Assembly (NCBI RefSeq): GCF_013409005.1
Contig: NZ_JACBZO010000001.1
Span: 2,046,001-2,110,000 of the forward strand
Reading direction: 5' to 3'
DNA from: Demequina lutea
Lineage (GTDB): Bacteria; Actinomycetota; Actinomycetes; Actinomycetales; Demequinaceae
DNA length: 64,000 bases
Numbering within the stretch: position 1 is the first letter of the stretch; every line of letters starts with the position of its first letter. The position numbers and the translations under genes are program-made. Under the pieces are notes generated by a model. The model saw nothing but the letters and a program-made list of their open reading frames with translations, was not told the DNA's origin and ran no database searches. This document shows, in pieces, positions 46,585 through 55,289 of the stretch.

Positions 46585-47310
46585 TCAGTCGGGGATGCCG
46601 ATGGGGACGTCTCCCGGACGGTCCGCGCGCAAGAGGGGAAGCGTCGGGTTTGCTGCCGCGGCGGCGATGAGTTCAGTGCGCGCGGCATCGTGCGTGTCCT
46701 CTTCGCCCGCCTGCAGGTGAAGCACCGTGGCGATCGGTTCGGAGTCGATCTCGTTCGCGTCATCCCCCAGTAACGAGGGGTGCGCGTGCAGGACCGCGAG
46801 CATCATGCCGCCGGTGCGCGGCTTCCCGTCCCCGACTCCGGGCGTGAAGTACGGCAGCGGAAGGAGGCGCGCGCCCTGCCTCGCATAGAACCGCAACCTG
46901 GCCTCGGGGTCGCCGTGCTGGGGGTGAGCGTCGTGGTGATCGGGGTGCTCGACCTCGGCGATCACGATGCAGGGGTCGTGCTCCTCGGCCCACGCCTCGA
47001 TACTCGAGCTGAGCAACGCTCCACCGAGCCCCGCTCCCCGCTGGCCTGGCCGTAGCGCCAAGTAATCGATCAGGAGCACCCTGGCCTCGAGATACCAGGT
47101 GGCAATCGCGGCTCCCGCGAGATTGCCTTCGTCGTCGCGGACCACTCTCACGGAAGTATCGCCGTGTTCAACCTCGTCCTGCAAGCGCTCGAGAGTCATG
47201 AGCTCGTGCGCCGGAAATGACGGGCTCAGTATCTCCGCGTGGACGACCGAAAGCTCCGGCACGCTCGCTACTTCGACGACGGGATGGGGCTCTGCAATTT
47301 GGGTGGACAT
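46585..47310 (-). CDS. GNAT-family N-acetyltransferase
   Basis: This 241-residue protein has the acetyl-CoA binding segment YLALRPGQRGAGLGGALLSS near residue 90, preceded by a strand pair (NLAGAAIATWYLEARVLLID). The C-terminus has an extended acidic tail (GEEDTHDAARTEL) not needed for the fold. The substrate is unknown. It is oriented with tig but separated from it by 121 bp. Confidence 0.85.
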   Translation of the reverse strand: MSTQIAEPHPVVEVASVPELSVVHAEILSPSFPAHELMTLERLQDEVEHGDTSVRVVRDDEGNLAGAAIATWYLEARVLLIDYLALRPGQRGAGLGGALLSSSIEAWAEEHDPCIVIAEVEHPDHHDAHPQHGDPEARLRFYARQGARLLPLPYFTPGVGDGKPRTGGMMLAVLHAHPSLLGDDANEIDSEPIATVLHLQAGEEDTHDAARTELIAAAAANPTLPLLRADRPGDVPIGIPD

Positions 47311-47372
47311 GCTTCCAGGGTACTTCGTGCCCGTTTTGGCGGCCCTGGAGGCCGCCCGTCCCTGGCCGGTGC

Positions 47373-48017
47373 TCAGGCTTGAGCGGCCTTCGATTCGAGA
47401 CGCTCACGGGAAGCCGCGCGCCATACCTTGAGCCCCGCATCGGCGTTGAGATACGCGATTGCGACACCCACGATGATGTCCGGCCATCCGGAGTCCCACC
47501 CCATCGCGACGGCCGCGGCAGCCAAGATCGCAAGGTTGGCGAACGCATCGTTACGGGCAGAAAGCCAAGCGGCACTCGCGAGCGAACCGCCCCTCTTGCG
47601 GTGGCTCACGAGAATCGCGGCGCACGCAAGGTTGACCAACAGGGCGCCGGTCGCGGTCAAAGTGAGCGGGATGACCGCCGGGCGGCTGGGGTCGAGCACC
47701 TTGAGGACCGCGGTGACGAGCGTGGCCGCGGCCGGCACCAGGATGATGAGCGCGAGCGCATGGCCGATGCGGGCCCTGCGATGCAGCGTCCAGGCGACGG
47801 CGAAGAAGATCAGGATGTTGAGCAGGCCATCCTCGACAAAGTCGATCGAGTCCGCCACAAGTGACACCGAGCCGATGAGCCGCGACATCGTGAATTCGAC
47901 TACGCCGTACGCGAGGTTGAGAATCGCGACCCACATGACGGCCTTGCGCAAGGCGCGTTCGGAGGCGCTGAGGCCCGCAACGCCCGCGGGTTTGCCGGGC
48001 ATGAACTCGTCGGTCAT
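47373..48017 (-). CDS. Cation diffusion facilitator-like membrane protein
   Basis: This 214-residue protein from the ATG at 48017 has six membrane segments. The CDF pattern is present: SVSLVADSIDFVEDGLLN in segment 2 and SARNDAFANLAILAAAA in segment 5, where acidic residues replace the usual His-Asp pair. The cytoplasmic C-terminal domain of CDF exporters is absent, giving the short form. It may export divalent cations. The start overlaps the stop of the Lrp regulator by 4 bp. Confidence 0.82.
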   Translation of the reverse strand: MTDEFMPGKPAGVAGLSASERALRKAVMWVAILNLAYGVVEFTMSRLIGSVSLVADSIDFVEDGLLNILIFFAVAWTLHRRARIGHALALIILVPAAATLVTAVLKVLDPSRPAVIPLTLTATGALLVNLACAAILVSHRKRGGSLASAAWLSARNDAFANLAILAAAAVAMGWDSGWPDIIVGVAIAYLNADAGLKVWRAASRERLESKAAQA

Positions 48018-48457
48018 CGGCGGGACGTCCTTGAACCGGAGCGCAGCGCAACCCTGGTTTGAGTCTGTCCCGCGCCGCACTCCCTCTTGAGACGGCCAAG
48101 GAACACATCAAGAGCGCCGGTGTCTGGCACGTAGGCATGAATCAGCGCGTCGTAGGGTCCCGTCATGTGGACCGAGTCTGCCACCTCGGGGAACGCCGTG
48201 AGTTTGTCGGCGAACGTGTCAAAGTCGGTAGAGCCGTCGAGACGCACATCGATGAAGACCTCGAGGGACGCCACTGGACGAGGAGCATCCGCCGCCACGA
48301 CCGTCGTATAGCCCACAATCACGCCGTCGTTCTCGAGCCTGCGCACGCGGGCCGCGACAGCGTTCGCGCTCAGCCCCACAGCGCTGCCGAGGGCACTGAA
48401 AGAAACGCGGGCGTTCTGCGCAAGAATCCCGAGAATTTCTCCGTCAATTCGATCCAT
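48014..48457 (-). CDS. Lrp/AsnC-family transcriptional regulator
   Basis: This 147-residue product starts MDRIDGEILGILAQNARVSF. The HTH is SALGSAVGLSANAVAARVRR, and a RAM-type ligand domain follows (HMTGPYDALIHAYVPD). It is divergent from the lysE-type exporter across 68 bp, the usual pairing in which an Lrp-type regulator activates amino acid export. The stop overlaps the CDF-like gene, so both are co-translated. Confidence 0.92.
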   Translation of the reverse strand: MDRIDGEILGILAQNARVSFSALGSAVGLSANAVAARVRRLENDGVIVGYTTVVAADAPRPVASLEVFIDVRLDGSTDFDTFADKLTAFPEVADSVHMTGPYDALIHAYVPDTGALDVFLGRLKRECGAGQTQTRVALRSGSRTSRR

Positions 48458-48525
48458 GCTTCGTAATCTACAGCGGCACCGCGACTTACGCTCAGATCCC
48501 TCGCGCGATCCTTCATGCTCGTTCC

Positions 48526-49161
48526 ATGGAGACCGGTCTGATCGCCCCTGCACTTGCCGGCGCCACTGCTGGGCTCGCCATCGCGATGCCCCTGGGGGCG
48601 ATCGGCCTCCTGCTTCTTAGGCTGGGAATGCTGCACGGCTTTCGATCGGCCGCCGCGGCCGCCCTCGCGGTCGGCTGTGTAGACCTCGCGTATTGCGCGG
48701 CCGCCGTGACGGTCGGCAGCAAGGCCTCGCCTCTCATCGAGTCGTGGGGTGCGGTGCCGATGGTGGTGTCCGGGGCAGTCGTGATCGGCATCGGGCTGCG
48801 GCAACTCGTGACGTCACTCACGGCGCCCGATGCGTTGGCGGCTCCGCCAAAGCCGGGGCGGCCACTCGCGGTCTTTGGGCGCTTCGTGGCACTTACCGCG
48901 ATGAACCCACTGACGGTGTTGTACTTCATCGCGCTCGCGGGCGTGCTCGCTGGCACGTCTTCTGGGTTCGAGGCGAAGGCCGCCTTCGTGGCGGGAACCG
49001 GGGCCGCGTCGATTTCCTGGCAGTTGGGGTTGGCCGCCGTGGGCGCCGTGATGCACCGGACGATCTCGGCGCGCACCGGCCGGGTGCTTGGGATTGTCGC
49101 GTCGGCGATCGTGATCTTGCTTGGCGCCGCGGTGATCGTGCGGGCGCTCGTATGGGGGTAG
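48526..49161 (+). CDS. LysE-family amino acid exporter
   Basis: This 211-residue protein has six membrane segments. Family features include an N-terminal AGATAGLAIAMPLGAIGLLL and the conserved FVALTAMNPLTVLYFIAL in the fourth segment. It probably exports basic or other amino acids. It is controlled by the divergent Lrp-type regulator (inference from arrangement). Confidence 0.92.
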   Translation: METGLIAPALAGATAGLAIAMPLGAIGLLLLRLGMLHGFRSAAAAALAVGCVDLAYCAAAVTVGSKASPLIESWGAVPMVVSGAVVIGIGLRQLVTSLTAPDALAAPPKPGRPLAVFGRFVALTAMNPLTVLYFIALAGVLAGTSSGFEAKAAFVAGTGAASISWQLGLAAVGAVMHRTISARTGRVLGIVASAIVILLGAAVIVRALVWG

Positions 49162-49499
49162 CCCCTCGCGGACCAGGCCAACTCAGCACCGTGTTCGGCG
49201 CGACATTCGTTAACGTGTTAACAATTCCGCAAAAGCAACTGCCCCGCCACGCCACGCGTTGATGCGGCCGCGTGGGCCAAGGTGGGGGCAGCGTCCGGAA
49301 CCTCACCGGCGGCGTCGGGGTATTCGTCGCTTCGCGACATCTACCCTCTCGTTCCGCTCGGACACCCGCTCGCGCTCCCCGCGGCGATGTCCTCGCTCCA
49401 GTCGGGGTGATCGCTCCGCGCCTGCGGCGCTCCGCTCAACCCCTCCTCGTTCACTCGCGGCTGGAGCCGGGCCTCAGCCCGGCTCCGCCACTCGTTCAC
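49162..49499. other. Gene-free interval with palindromes
   Basis: No coding sequence is supported in these 338 bp. GTTAACGTGTTAAC at about 49209-49222 is a pair of GTTAAC palindromes separated by GT and may be a protein site. GGAGCCGGGC (49463-49472) and GCCCGGCTCC (49477-49486) form a 10-bp stem with a 4-base loop, a likely transcription terminator. The right edge is the left copy of the tRNA-derived direct repeat. Confidence 0.55.
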
Positions 49500-49515
49500 T
49501 TCGTCGGGGTGACAG
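49500..49515. repeat. Left copy of the 16-bp direct repeat flanking the IS481 element
   Basis: TTCGTCGGGGTGACAG here is identical to 50823-50838, where it forms the 3' end of tRNA-Pro (minus strand) plus four downstream bases. The IS tip begins at the next base. Confidence 0.9.
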
Positions 49516-50822
49516 TGTCTGATGTCACGACTTAGTTCACACATGTGTCGCGACATCGTTCACACCCCTTGACGATGGGACATGGGAAACGTCGAGCGAA
49601 ACCACGTCATCGTTCTAGCAGTCATCGAGGGCGCAATGTCCGTCACCGAGGCCGCAACCAGATTCAAGGTTTCCAGGCGTTGGATCCACACCCTCCTGGC
49701 CCGCTACCGCACGGGCGGCCTGGGCGCCCTGGACCCCCAATCCAGGGCCCCTAGGTCCTCACCCCACGCCACACCACCCACGCTGCGGACAAGAGTGTTG
49801 GAGTTGCGCACCGCCTTGCAACGAGACGGCCTGGACGCCGGTGCAGAGTCCATCCATGACCGTCTGACGCGTGAGTATCCGAACCCACCGTCAGTATCAA
49901 CAATCTGGCGGATCCTCAAAGCCGACGGCGCCGTCACACCCCAACCCCACAAACGGCCCCGCTCATCCTGGATCCGTTTCGAATCCCCCGCACCCAACGG
50001 CTGCTGGCAATCCGACATGACCCACTGGTCACTCGCCGGCGGGGTCCCCGTGGAAATCATCACCTGGCTCGACGACCACTCCCGACTCGTGTTGCACATC
50101 TCTGCTCACACCACCGTGACAGTGAAGGTCGTGACCTCAACGTTCCTGGCCACCGCGAAACTTCATGGATTACCAGCCTCAACACTGACCGATAACGGCA
50201 TGATCTTCACCACCCGCTTCGCCCGCGGCAAAGGAGGACCCAACCACTTTGAACACGTCATCGCCCAGCACGGCATCGTCCAGAAGAACGGACACCCCGG
50301 CCACCCTCAAACCCAAGGCAAAATCGAACGCTTCCACCAAACCCTGAAACGGTGGCTGGGGGCCCGCCCGCCGGCTACGACCCTGATCGAGCTGACCACC
50401 CAACTGGCCGCCTTCGAGCACGTCTACAACCACGAACGCGCCCACCGCTCCCTAGGCAGGCGAACCCCTGCCCAGGCCTACGCGGCACTACCCAAAACAG
50501 GACCCACCCTCGAACTACTACAACGCCACTGGCGCGTCCGCCACGACACCGTCGACACCGCAGGCGCCATCACCCTGCGCTGGGCAGGCAAACTACGCCA
50601 CCTCGGCATAGGACGCACCCACAACGGGCACCACGTCCTACTGCTGGTCGCCGGCGCCGACACCCTCGTCATCCGACCCGACACAGGAGAAATCATCGCC
50701 GAACACCAACTGGACCCCAACCGCGACTACCAACCCAAAAAACCACAAAAGCCCCTCCCGAAGGAGGGGCCTCTGTGAACGATGACCCGAGACACCTGAG
50801 AACGATGTCCCGACACATCACA
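49516..50822 (+). mobile_element. Complete IS481-family insertion sequence at the tRNA-Pro 3' end
   Basis: The element is 1307 bp. Its ends begin TGT and end ACA, and about 17 of the terminal 25 bases match in inverted orientation. Each end also has a second, inner copy of the end motif (left CGACATCGTTCAC near 49550, right the equivalent near 50780). One transposase gene fills it. Both tips abut the 16-bp direct repeat exactly, so the repeat is either a long target duplication or an older site. Confidence 0.85.
49582..50778 (+). CDS. IS481-family transposase
   Basis: This 398-residue protein has an N-terminal helix-turn-helix (VTEAATRFKVSRRWIHTLLA) and the DDE integrase core. The first Asp lies in GCWQSDMTHWSL, the second in LTDNGMIFTTRF and the Glu in KIERFHQTLKRWLG. 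A C-terminal domain of about 90 residues follows the NHERAHRSLGRRTPAQAY motif. The frame is intact, so the element may still be active. Codon use is similar to that of the host. Confidence 0.93.
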   Translation: MGNVERNHVIVLAVIEGAMSVTEAATRFKVSRRWIHTLLARYRTGGLGALDPQSRAPRSSPHATPPTLRTRVLELRTALQRDGLDAGAESIHDRLTREYPNPPSVSTIWRILKADGAVTPQPHKRPRSSWIRFESPAPNGCWQSDMTHWSLAGGVPVEIITWLDDHSRLVLHISAHTTVTVKVVTSTFLATAKLHGLPASTLTDNGMIFTTRFARGKGGPNHFEHVIAQHGIVQKNGHPGHPQTQGKIERFHQTLKRWLGARPPATTLIELTTQLAAFEHVYNHERAHRSLGRRTPAQAYAALPKTGPTLELLQRHWRVRHDTVDTAGAITLRWAGKLRHLGIGRTHNGHHVLLLVAGADTLVIRPDTGEIIAEHQLDPNRDYQPKKPQKPLPKEGPL

Positions 50823-50838
50823 TTCGTCGGGGTGACAG
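50823..50838. repeat. Right copy of the 16-bp direct repeat, overlapping tRNA-Pro
   Basis: Identical to 49500-49515. Twelve of its bases are the acceptor end and T-arm side of tRNA-Pro and four lie downstream of the gene. Confidence 0.9.
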
Positions 50839-50900
50839 GATTTGAACCTGCGACCCTCTGCTCCCAAAGCAGATGCGCTACCAAGCTGCGCTACACCCCG
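50827..50900 (-). tRNA. tRNA-Pro (anticodon TGG)
   Basis: A 74-base cloverleaf folds on the minus strand. The acceptor CGGGGTG pairs with CACCCCG plus discriminator A. The D arm contains AGCTTGGTA, the anticodon arm reads TCTGC, TTTGGGA, GCAGA with anticodon TGG, and the T arm has TTCAAAT. CCA is not encoded. The IS481 element lies directly downstream of its 3' end without disrupting it. Confidence 0.96.
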
Positions 50901-50984
50901 ATTGCACACGTCTTTCCACGCGTTACCCACCGTCGACCCGGCTCGGCTACTCTAGTACCCGCCGATGCGACTCATGCCGCTCGT

Positions 50985-51058
50985 GCGGGTGTAGCTCAAT
51001 GGTAGAGCCTCAGTCTTCCAAACTGATGGTGCGGGTTCGATCCCCGTCACCCGCTCCA
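50985..51058 (+). tRNA. tRNA-Gly (anticodon TCC)
   Basis: The acceptor GCGGGTG pairs with CACCCGC, the anticodon arm reads TCAGT, CTTCCAA, ACTGA with anticodon TCC, and the T loop is TTCGATC. The discriminator T and an encoded CCA follow (51055-51058). It is divergent from tRNA-Pro across 84 bp. Confidence 0.96.
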
Positions 51059-51066
51059 CATTTCTC

Positions 51067-51840
51067 CTAGCCGGGACCAGCGCGATAGAACTGCGTCGTC
51101 TGGGCGACGATCTCGAACCCGAGCCGCTGGTAGATCCCGATGGCCTCGTCGCTCGCGCCGAGACATGCCTGCCTCGCACCCGCGCTCCGGCCAAAGCTCA
51201 ACGCCGCCGCGGTCATGGCCTGGCCGATGCCACGGCGACGCCATGACGGGTCGGTGCTGACGAAGATCACGCTTGCCTGCTCGCCGAACCTACCGGAGCC
51301 TGAGGTCGCTCGGACCACGCCATCATCATCGACGGCGGCAAAGAGCCGCGTCGTGGGCGGCAACGACTTGAGATAGTCGGCTAGCGGGTTGGCCGTGTCT
51401 TCTCCCAATGGATTTGCTGCCGTCGCGACAGCGACCGCGTCGTCCAGCGGCACGCCATTCTCCGGGTCCTCGTCACGCCTCCGTACCGGACGCAGCGCCA
51501 ATCCGGCAGGCAACGGCGCTTCCGGCAAGGTCCGCAGCTCGCGGCTCATCATCGCCGTCACCGGTTTTGGCTTCCATCCCCCGCTGCTTGCGACGATGCC
51601 CGTGCACCGGGTGGCCTCAGCGAAGACGCTGACGGTGCCTCCCCTAACGTCCTGCAGCAGGGCGGCGAGCGCGGCGCAGGCGCGGTCATCCGTCACCAAG
51701 AGCCGGGTGGGCGGGTCCTCAGCCGTGGACTGCAATCCATACAGGCCCGGCTCGTTCACCATCAGGCACCCCGGACGCCACATGACCTCGCACCGCGCGA
51801 CAAAGGCCGCGATGTAGGCGTCGATCAGCTCGGTGTCCAC
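51067..51840 (-). CDS. GNAT-family N-acetyltransferase (two-domain type)
   Basis: This 257-residue protein has a C-terminal GNAT domain (about 150-257) with the acetyl-CoA loop VSTDPSWRRRGIGQAMTAAA and GASDEAIGIYQRLGFEIVAQ. The N-terminal half (DAYIAAFVARCEVMWRPGCL) is a degenerate GNAT-like or specific lobe. The substrate is unknown. The stop lies 9 bp from tRNA-Gly, in convergent orientation. Confidence 0.85.
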   Translation of the reverse strand: MDTELIDAYIAAFVARCEVMWRPGCLMVNEPGLYGLQSTAEDPPTRLLVTDDRACAALAALLQDVRGGTVSVFAEATRCTGIVASSGGWKPKPVTAMMSRELRTLPEAPLPAGLALRPVRRRDEDPENGVPLDDAVAVATAANPLGEDTANPLADYLKSLPPTTRLFAAVDDDGVVRATSGSGRFGEQASVIFVSTDPSWRRRGIGQAMTAAALSFGRSAGARQACLGASDEAIGIYQRLGFEIVAQTTQFYRAGPG

Positions 51841-51864
51841 CCGGACAGGGTAGGAATCAGGCCG

Positions 51865-52617
51865 CTACTTCAGGATGTTCACCGCGCGGGCAATGACAAG
51901 CGCGGTGGTGGACAGGGCAATCGCGCTCTGAAGTGTCATGAGCCCCTTTGACCACCGCGGCAAGGGCATCGTATCGGTCGGCGAGAACGCGGTGGCATTC
52001 GTGAAACTCAGATACGCATAGTCCCAGAAGCGCGGTTCCCAGTGCTTGGGCGCAAGGTGATGTTGCGTCATCTGCGGGAACAGAAAGTCGGGATAGGTGC
52101 GGGTGGCGGCGGCGCGAGCGAGCGGGCCGCCGCGGTCAAGCTCCCAGTACCAGATCGCAAAAGCGATGATGTTGGTCAGGTAGATCGCGCCGGCCGACGC
52201 GAGCAGCGGTGCCGCTTGGTTGCCCACCGTGCCATTGATCAGGCCCTTGTCGAGCATGACGGCGCTTAAGCCGTTGTCGAGGGAGATGATCGCGACGAGT
52301 AACAGGCTCACGTACCGACCCTGCGCCGTATAACGGACGGTCCTGACCGGGCTGAGAACGAGCAGCGTCGCCAACAGTGCGATCTCGAGCGCAGGCAACA
52401 GCCACCTTGGATGGATGACCGTGAACTGTTGCGCGAGCACCAGTTGCAGCGCGGCGGCGACCAGAATCGCCGACGCAACGGGGATGCGGCTCTCGTGGGC
52501 CGTCGGCCTGAGCCACGCCGGCAGCACCCGATCCTCCAGTTGGTTCCATCGTGCGGACCCGGGGCCGCTCGGGATGCCCGATGCGACCCCATCCGCCTCT
52601 CCATCGCTGACGCTCAT
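51865..52617 (-). CDS. DUF1345 membrane protein
   Basis: About 250 residues from the ATG at 52617. After a polar N-terminus there are six hydrophobic segments. The C-terminal half matches DUF1345: AIYLTNIIAFAIWYWELDRG, then FPQMTQHHLAPKHWEPRFWD and YLSFTNATAFSPTDTMPL. Function unknown. The upstream open frame to 52746 is Arg-rich and unlikely to be coding. Confidence 0.83.
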   Translation of the reverse strand: MSVSDGEADGVASGIPSGPGSARWNQLEDRVLPAWLRPTAHESRIPVASAILVAAALQLVLAQQFTVIHPRWLLPALEIALLATLLVLSPVRTVRYTAQGRYVSLLLVAIISLDNGLSAVMLDKGLINGTVGNQAAPLLASAGAIYLTNIIAFAIWYWELDRGGPLARAAATRTYPDFLFPQMTQHHLAPKHWEPRFWDYAYLSFTNATAFSPTDTMPLPRWSKGLMTLQSAIALSTTALVIARAVNILK

Positions 52618-52702
52618 GACGGCAGTGTGGCACGAGCGTGGGTTGCATGTGGCAAGTGCGCTGCCGGGCGCCCAAACCGCATCAAGTACACGCTCCGCGC
52701 GA

Positions 52703-53122
52703 TCAGCCGATGGCGCCCAAAACCGCGGCCGCGAGCGCGAGTCCAATGGTGTCGTGGGCCAGGTCGATCAGCGTCACGCCAGGGTGCCGCCCCGCGAATC
52801 CGTTGTGAATCGCGTGCGCCCCTCCCCTGAATACCAGCCCCACGAGCGCGCCGAAGGCGAGACCGGCGAGCCATCCCTCGACGCCCAGTGCGGGCATCAG
52901 GAGCGCGACCAGCACGACGCCAAGCAGGTTGCCGACGGCCGTCCCTCCAAATGCGATACCCATGTTCGCGTTTTCCATGTCGTCGCTCGAGATCTTGTCT
53001 AGGCGCCTCCACAGTGGGAAGAAGCCCTGCGGCGAGTACCAAAACCAGCCGAACACGAACGACACCACGAACGCCACGGCGACGGCCCACCACGTCACCG
53101 CACCAAAGTCGATCCAGCCCAT
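52703..53122 (-). CDS. DUF1761 membrane protein
   Basis: This 139-residue protein starts at the ATG at 53122, five bases after a perfect GGAGG; the in-frame ATG at 53143 has none. Four membrane segments and the motif FGWFWYSPQGFFPLWRRL near the first loop match the DUF1761 family. Function unknown. The gap of 191 bp to the divergent poly-Cys leader gene probably holds both promoters. Confidence 0.85.
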   Translation of the reverse strand: MGWIDFGAVTWWAVAVAFVVSFVFGWFWYSPQGFFPLWRRLDKISSDDMENANMGIAFGGTAVGNLLGVVLVALLMPALGVEGWLAGLAFGALVGLVFRGGAHAIHNGFAGRHPGVTLIDLAHDTIGLALAAAVLGAIG

Positions 53123-53258
53123 GGAAACCTCCACAATGCGCACGCGACATTGCGTGCGGGGGACGAGGCGGCCGATGCCTCGGCCGCTCGCTCAGTCTGG
53201 CACCCGCCTCCGACGGGCGCCAGAGCCGGCTCTTGCCGCACACCAAAGCGCGGCGTGC

Positions 53259-53287
53259 TTGCCCGGACCGTGCGACGGCGCTAACCT
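53259..53287 (+). promoter_or_regulatory. Sigma-70-type promoter of the cys leader operon
   Basis: TTGCCC (53259-53264), a 17-base spacer and TAACCT (53282-53287) form a good -35/-10 pair. Transcription would begin near 53294, about 20 bases before the leader-peptide ATG. Confidence 0.65.
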
Positions 53288-53313
53288 TGCCGTGGACCCG
53301 AGGAGGCAACCCG

Positions 53314-53400
53314 ATGAGCAGTCTGAGCACCGTCGCAGTCGCGACCGCTCCTGCCATCCTGCCCGCGGGTTCCATGTGTTGTTGCGTCTGCTGTCTCTAG
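53314..53400 (+). CDS. 28-residue poly-cysteine leader peptide of cysK-cysE
   Basis: An 87-bp frame starts at ATG 53314 with GAGGAGGC eight bases upstream and ends MCCCVCCL-stop at 53398-53400. Five of its last seven residues are Cys, read from TGT TGT TGC, GTC, TGC TGT. cysK starts 139 bp later. Poly-Cys leader ORFs upstream of cysteine-biosynthesis operons act as cysteine-responsive attenuators in mycobacteria (established for several operons). Ribosome stalling at these codons when Cys-tRNA is scarce would then allow cysK expression. No obvious single terminator stem is visible between the leader and cysK, so the output mechanism is open. Confidence 0.85.
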   Translation: MSSLSTVAVATAPAILPAGSMCCCVCCL

Positions 53401-53539
53401 AGCGCTGCCGCACGCCCGCGCCCCTCCGGGAGCAATCCGCCAGCGCTCGCCCCAGTATCGATTCCAGGTACGCCCACGTTCGCCCTCTTAGACCTCGATC
53501 CATTGACCCGGTCCCCATACCCCACGCAAAGGAACACTC

Positions 53540-54475
53540 ATGGCCCGCATTTTCGATGACGTAACCAAGCTCATCGGCAACACCCCGCTCGTCCGCATCA
53601 ACTCCATGACCGAGGGCGCCGTCGCGACGGTCCTCGGCAAGCTCGAGTTCTACAACCCCTCCAACTCGGTCAAGGACCGCATCGGCGTGGCAATTGTGGA
53701 CGCCGCCGAGGCGTCTGGCGAGCTCAAGCCGGGCGGCACGATCGTCGAGGCCACCTCGGGCAACACCGGCATCGCGCTCGCGATGGTCGGCGCCGCTCGC
53801 GGCTACAACGTCGTGCTCACGATGCCCGAGACGATGTCCAAGGAGCGCCGCGCCTTGCTACGGGCCTTCGGTGCCGAGCTCGTCCTGACGCCCGGCCCGA
53901 CGGGAATGAAGGGCGCCGTCGACGCGGCCGATGCGATCGCGGCCGAGCGCCCCGGCGCCGTCCTGGCCCGCCAGTTTGCCAACCTGGCCAACCCCGAGAT
54001 TCACCGCAAGACCACCGCGATCGAGATCTGGGACGACACGGACGGCGAGGTCGACATCGTCGTCGCCGGAATCGGTACGGGCGGAACGATCACCGGAATC
54101 GGCGAGGTCCTTAAGGCCAAGAAGCCCAGCGTGCAGATCATCGCCGTGGAGCCCGCGGAAAGTCCCATCCTCAACGGCGGCGCTCCCGGCCCCCACAAGA
54201 TCCAGGGCCTCGGCGCCAACTTCATCCCCGAGATTCTCAACACCGAGATCTACGACGAGGTCTTCGACGTCGACTCCGAAACCGCGGTCGCGACCGCGAG
54301 GGCGGCTGCTCGCAAGGAGGGCCTGCTCGTGGGCATCTCCTCCGGCGCGGCGCTGCACGCGGCGATCGAGGTCGCCAAGCGTCCCGAAAACGCGGGCAAG
54401 ACCATCGTGGTGATCATCCCCTCGTTCGGCGAGCGGTACCTCAGCACGATCCTCTACGCGGACTTGATGGATTAA
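53540..54475 (+). CDS. cysK: Cysteine synthase A (O-acetylserine sulfhydrylase)
   Basis: This 311-residue PLP enzyme has Lys45 in [11 protein letters not shown], the phosphate loop [11 protein letters not shown] near residue 175, and TSGNTGIAL near 70. It makes cysteine from O-acetylserine and sulfide. cysE is 43 bp downstream, so both steps are encoded together. The poly-Cys leader upstream suggests repression when cysteine is abundant. Confidence 0.97.
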   Translation: MARIFDDVTKLIGNTPLVRINSMTEGAVATVLGKLEFYNPSNSVKDRIGVAIVDAAEASGELKPGGTIVEATSGNTGIALAMVGAARGYNVVLTMPETMSKERRALLRAFGAELVLTPGPTGMKGAVDAADAIAAERPGAVLARQFANLANPEIHRKTTAIEIWDDTDGEVDIVVAGIGTGGTITGIGEVLKAKKPSVQIIAVEPAESPILNGGAPGPHKIQGLGANFIPEILNTEIYDEVFDVDSETAVATARAAARKEGLLVGISSGAALHAAIEVAKRPENAGKTIVVIIPSFGERYLSTILYADLMD

Positions 54476-54518
54476 TCAGGCCCCACCAGACGTTGAGCCA
54501 CCCGGAGGACTGCAATGA

Positions 54519-55190
54519 ATGAGAACAGCCATGACTGAACGCATTTCCGCGTGGGCCCAGGCCCGCGAGGACGTACAGACGGCCCACCGTCGCGATCCGG
54601 CCTGCCCAGGCCCGCTCGTCGTGGCGTTGAGCTACCAGGGCGTTCATGCGTTGTGGTACTACCGGGTGGCACATCGCCTGTGGCTTTCGGGCCACAAGAG
54701 GCTCGCCCGCCTGGTCTCCCAGCGCGCCCGCCGCCGCACTGGAATTGAGATTCACCCCGGTGCGCAGTTGGGCCGCCGCTTGTTTATCGACCACGGCATG
54801 GGTGTCGTCATTGGCGAGACGGCGATCGTCGGCAATGACGTGCTGCTCTTCCACGGTGTCACGCTCGGCGGCACCACCATGAGCCATGGAAAGCGTCACC
54901 CCACGATCGGCGACAGGGTCGTGGTTGGCGCTGGGGCGAAAATCCTGGGCGCCATCTACATCGGTTCCGATGCCCGCATCGGCGCCAATGCGGTGGTGGT
55001 CAAGGATGTGCCAAACGGCGCAACGGCCGTGGGAATCCCCGCTGTGATCAGGCTCGAGCCGAACTACGTCGAGGCCCACACCGCCGCCTCGTGCGTCGAC
55101 GACGGATACTCACATGTCCACCTCGATGACCTCGATGAACTCGGTGGTTTCGAGACAGAGCAACGCGAACCCGCGATGTACTACATCTAG
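54519..55190 (+). CDS. cysE: Serine O-acetyltransferase
   Basis: This 223-residue protein has the left-handed beta-helix of hexapeptide repeats ([80 protein letters not shown]). The catalytic His in [11 protein letters not shown] and HGVTLGG are present. The length matches the short EpsC/CysE type. It acetylates serine for CysK, encoded upstream. GGAGGA nine bases before the ATG at 54519 supports this start. The C-terminal tail after residue 190 ([14 protein letters not shown]) is acidic and may bind CysK poorly, since it ends MYYI: a C-terminal Ile is the known CysK-binding signal. Confidence 0.95.
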   Translation: MRTAMTERISAWAQAREDVQTAHRRDPACPGPLVVALSYQGVHALWYYRVAHRLWLSGHKRLARLVSQRARRRTGIEIHPGAQLGRRLFIDHGMGVVIGETAIVGNDVLLFHGVTLGGTTMSHGKRHPTIGDRVVVGAGAKILGAIYIGSDARIGANAVVVKDVPNGATAVGIPAVIRLEPNYVEAHTAASCVDDGYSHVHLDDLDELGGFETEQREPAMYYI

Positions 55191-55289
55191 CGGTGGGCTG
55201 GCTGATGGCTTCAGCACGCCGAGGTCTGCGCGGCAGAGTATTCACCTCTATCAACCGAAGACCGATCAGTAGTCGACAGTGAGAGACGC

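Noticed and set aside
46464-46763. Extended start of trigger factor
   Set aside because: The added 100 residues are Arg/Ser/Pro-rich with no family match, while GTG 46463 has a good ribosome site and the family N-terminus follows.
49500-50838. Integrative element with attL/attR at tRNA-Pro
   Set aside because: Only a 1.3-kb IS lies between the repeats and no integrase of the tyrosine or serine type is present, so a target duplication is the simpler reading; kept as an alternative.
54514-54540. ATG at 54515 as the cysE start
   Set aside because: It is out of frame and stops after seven codons; the in-frame ATG at 54519 keeps the ribosome site spacing.
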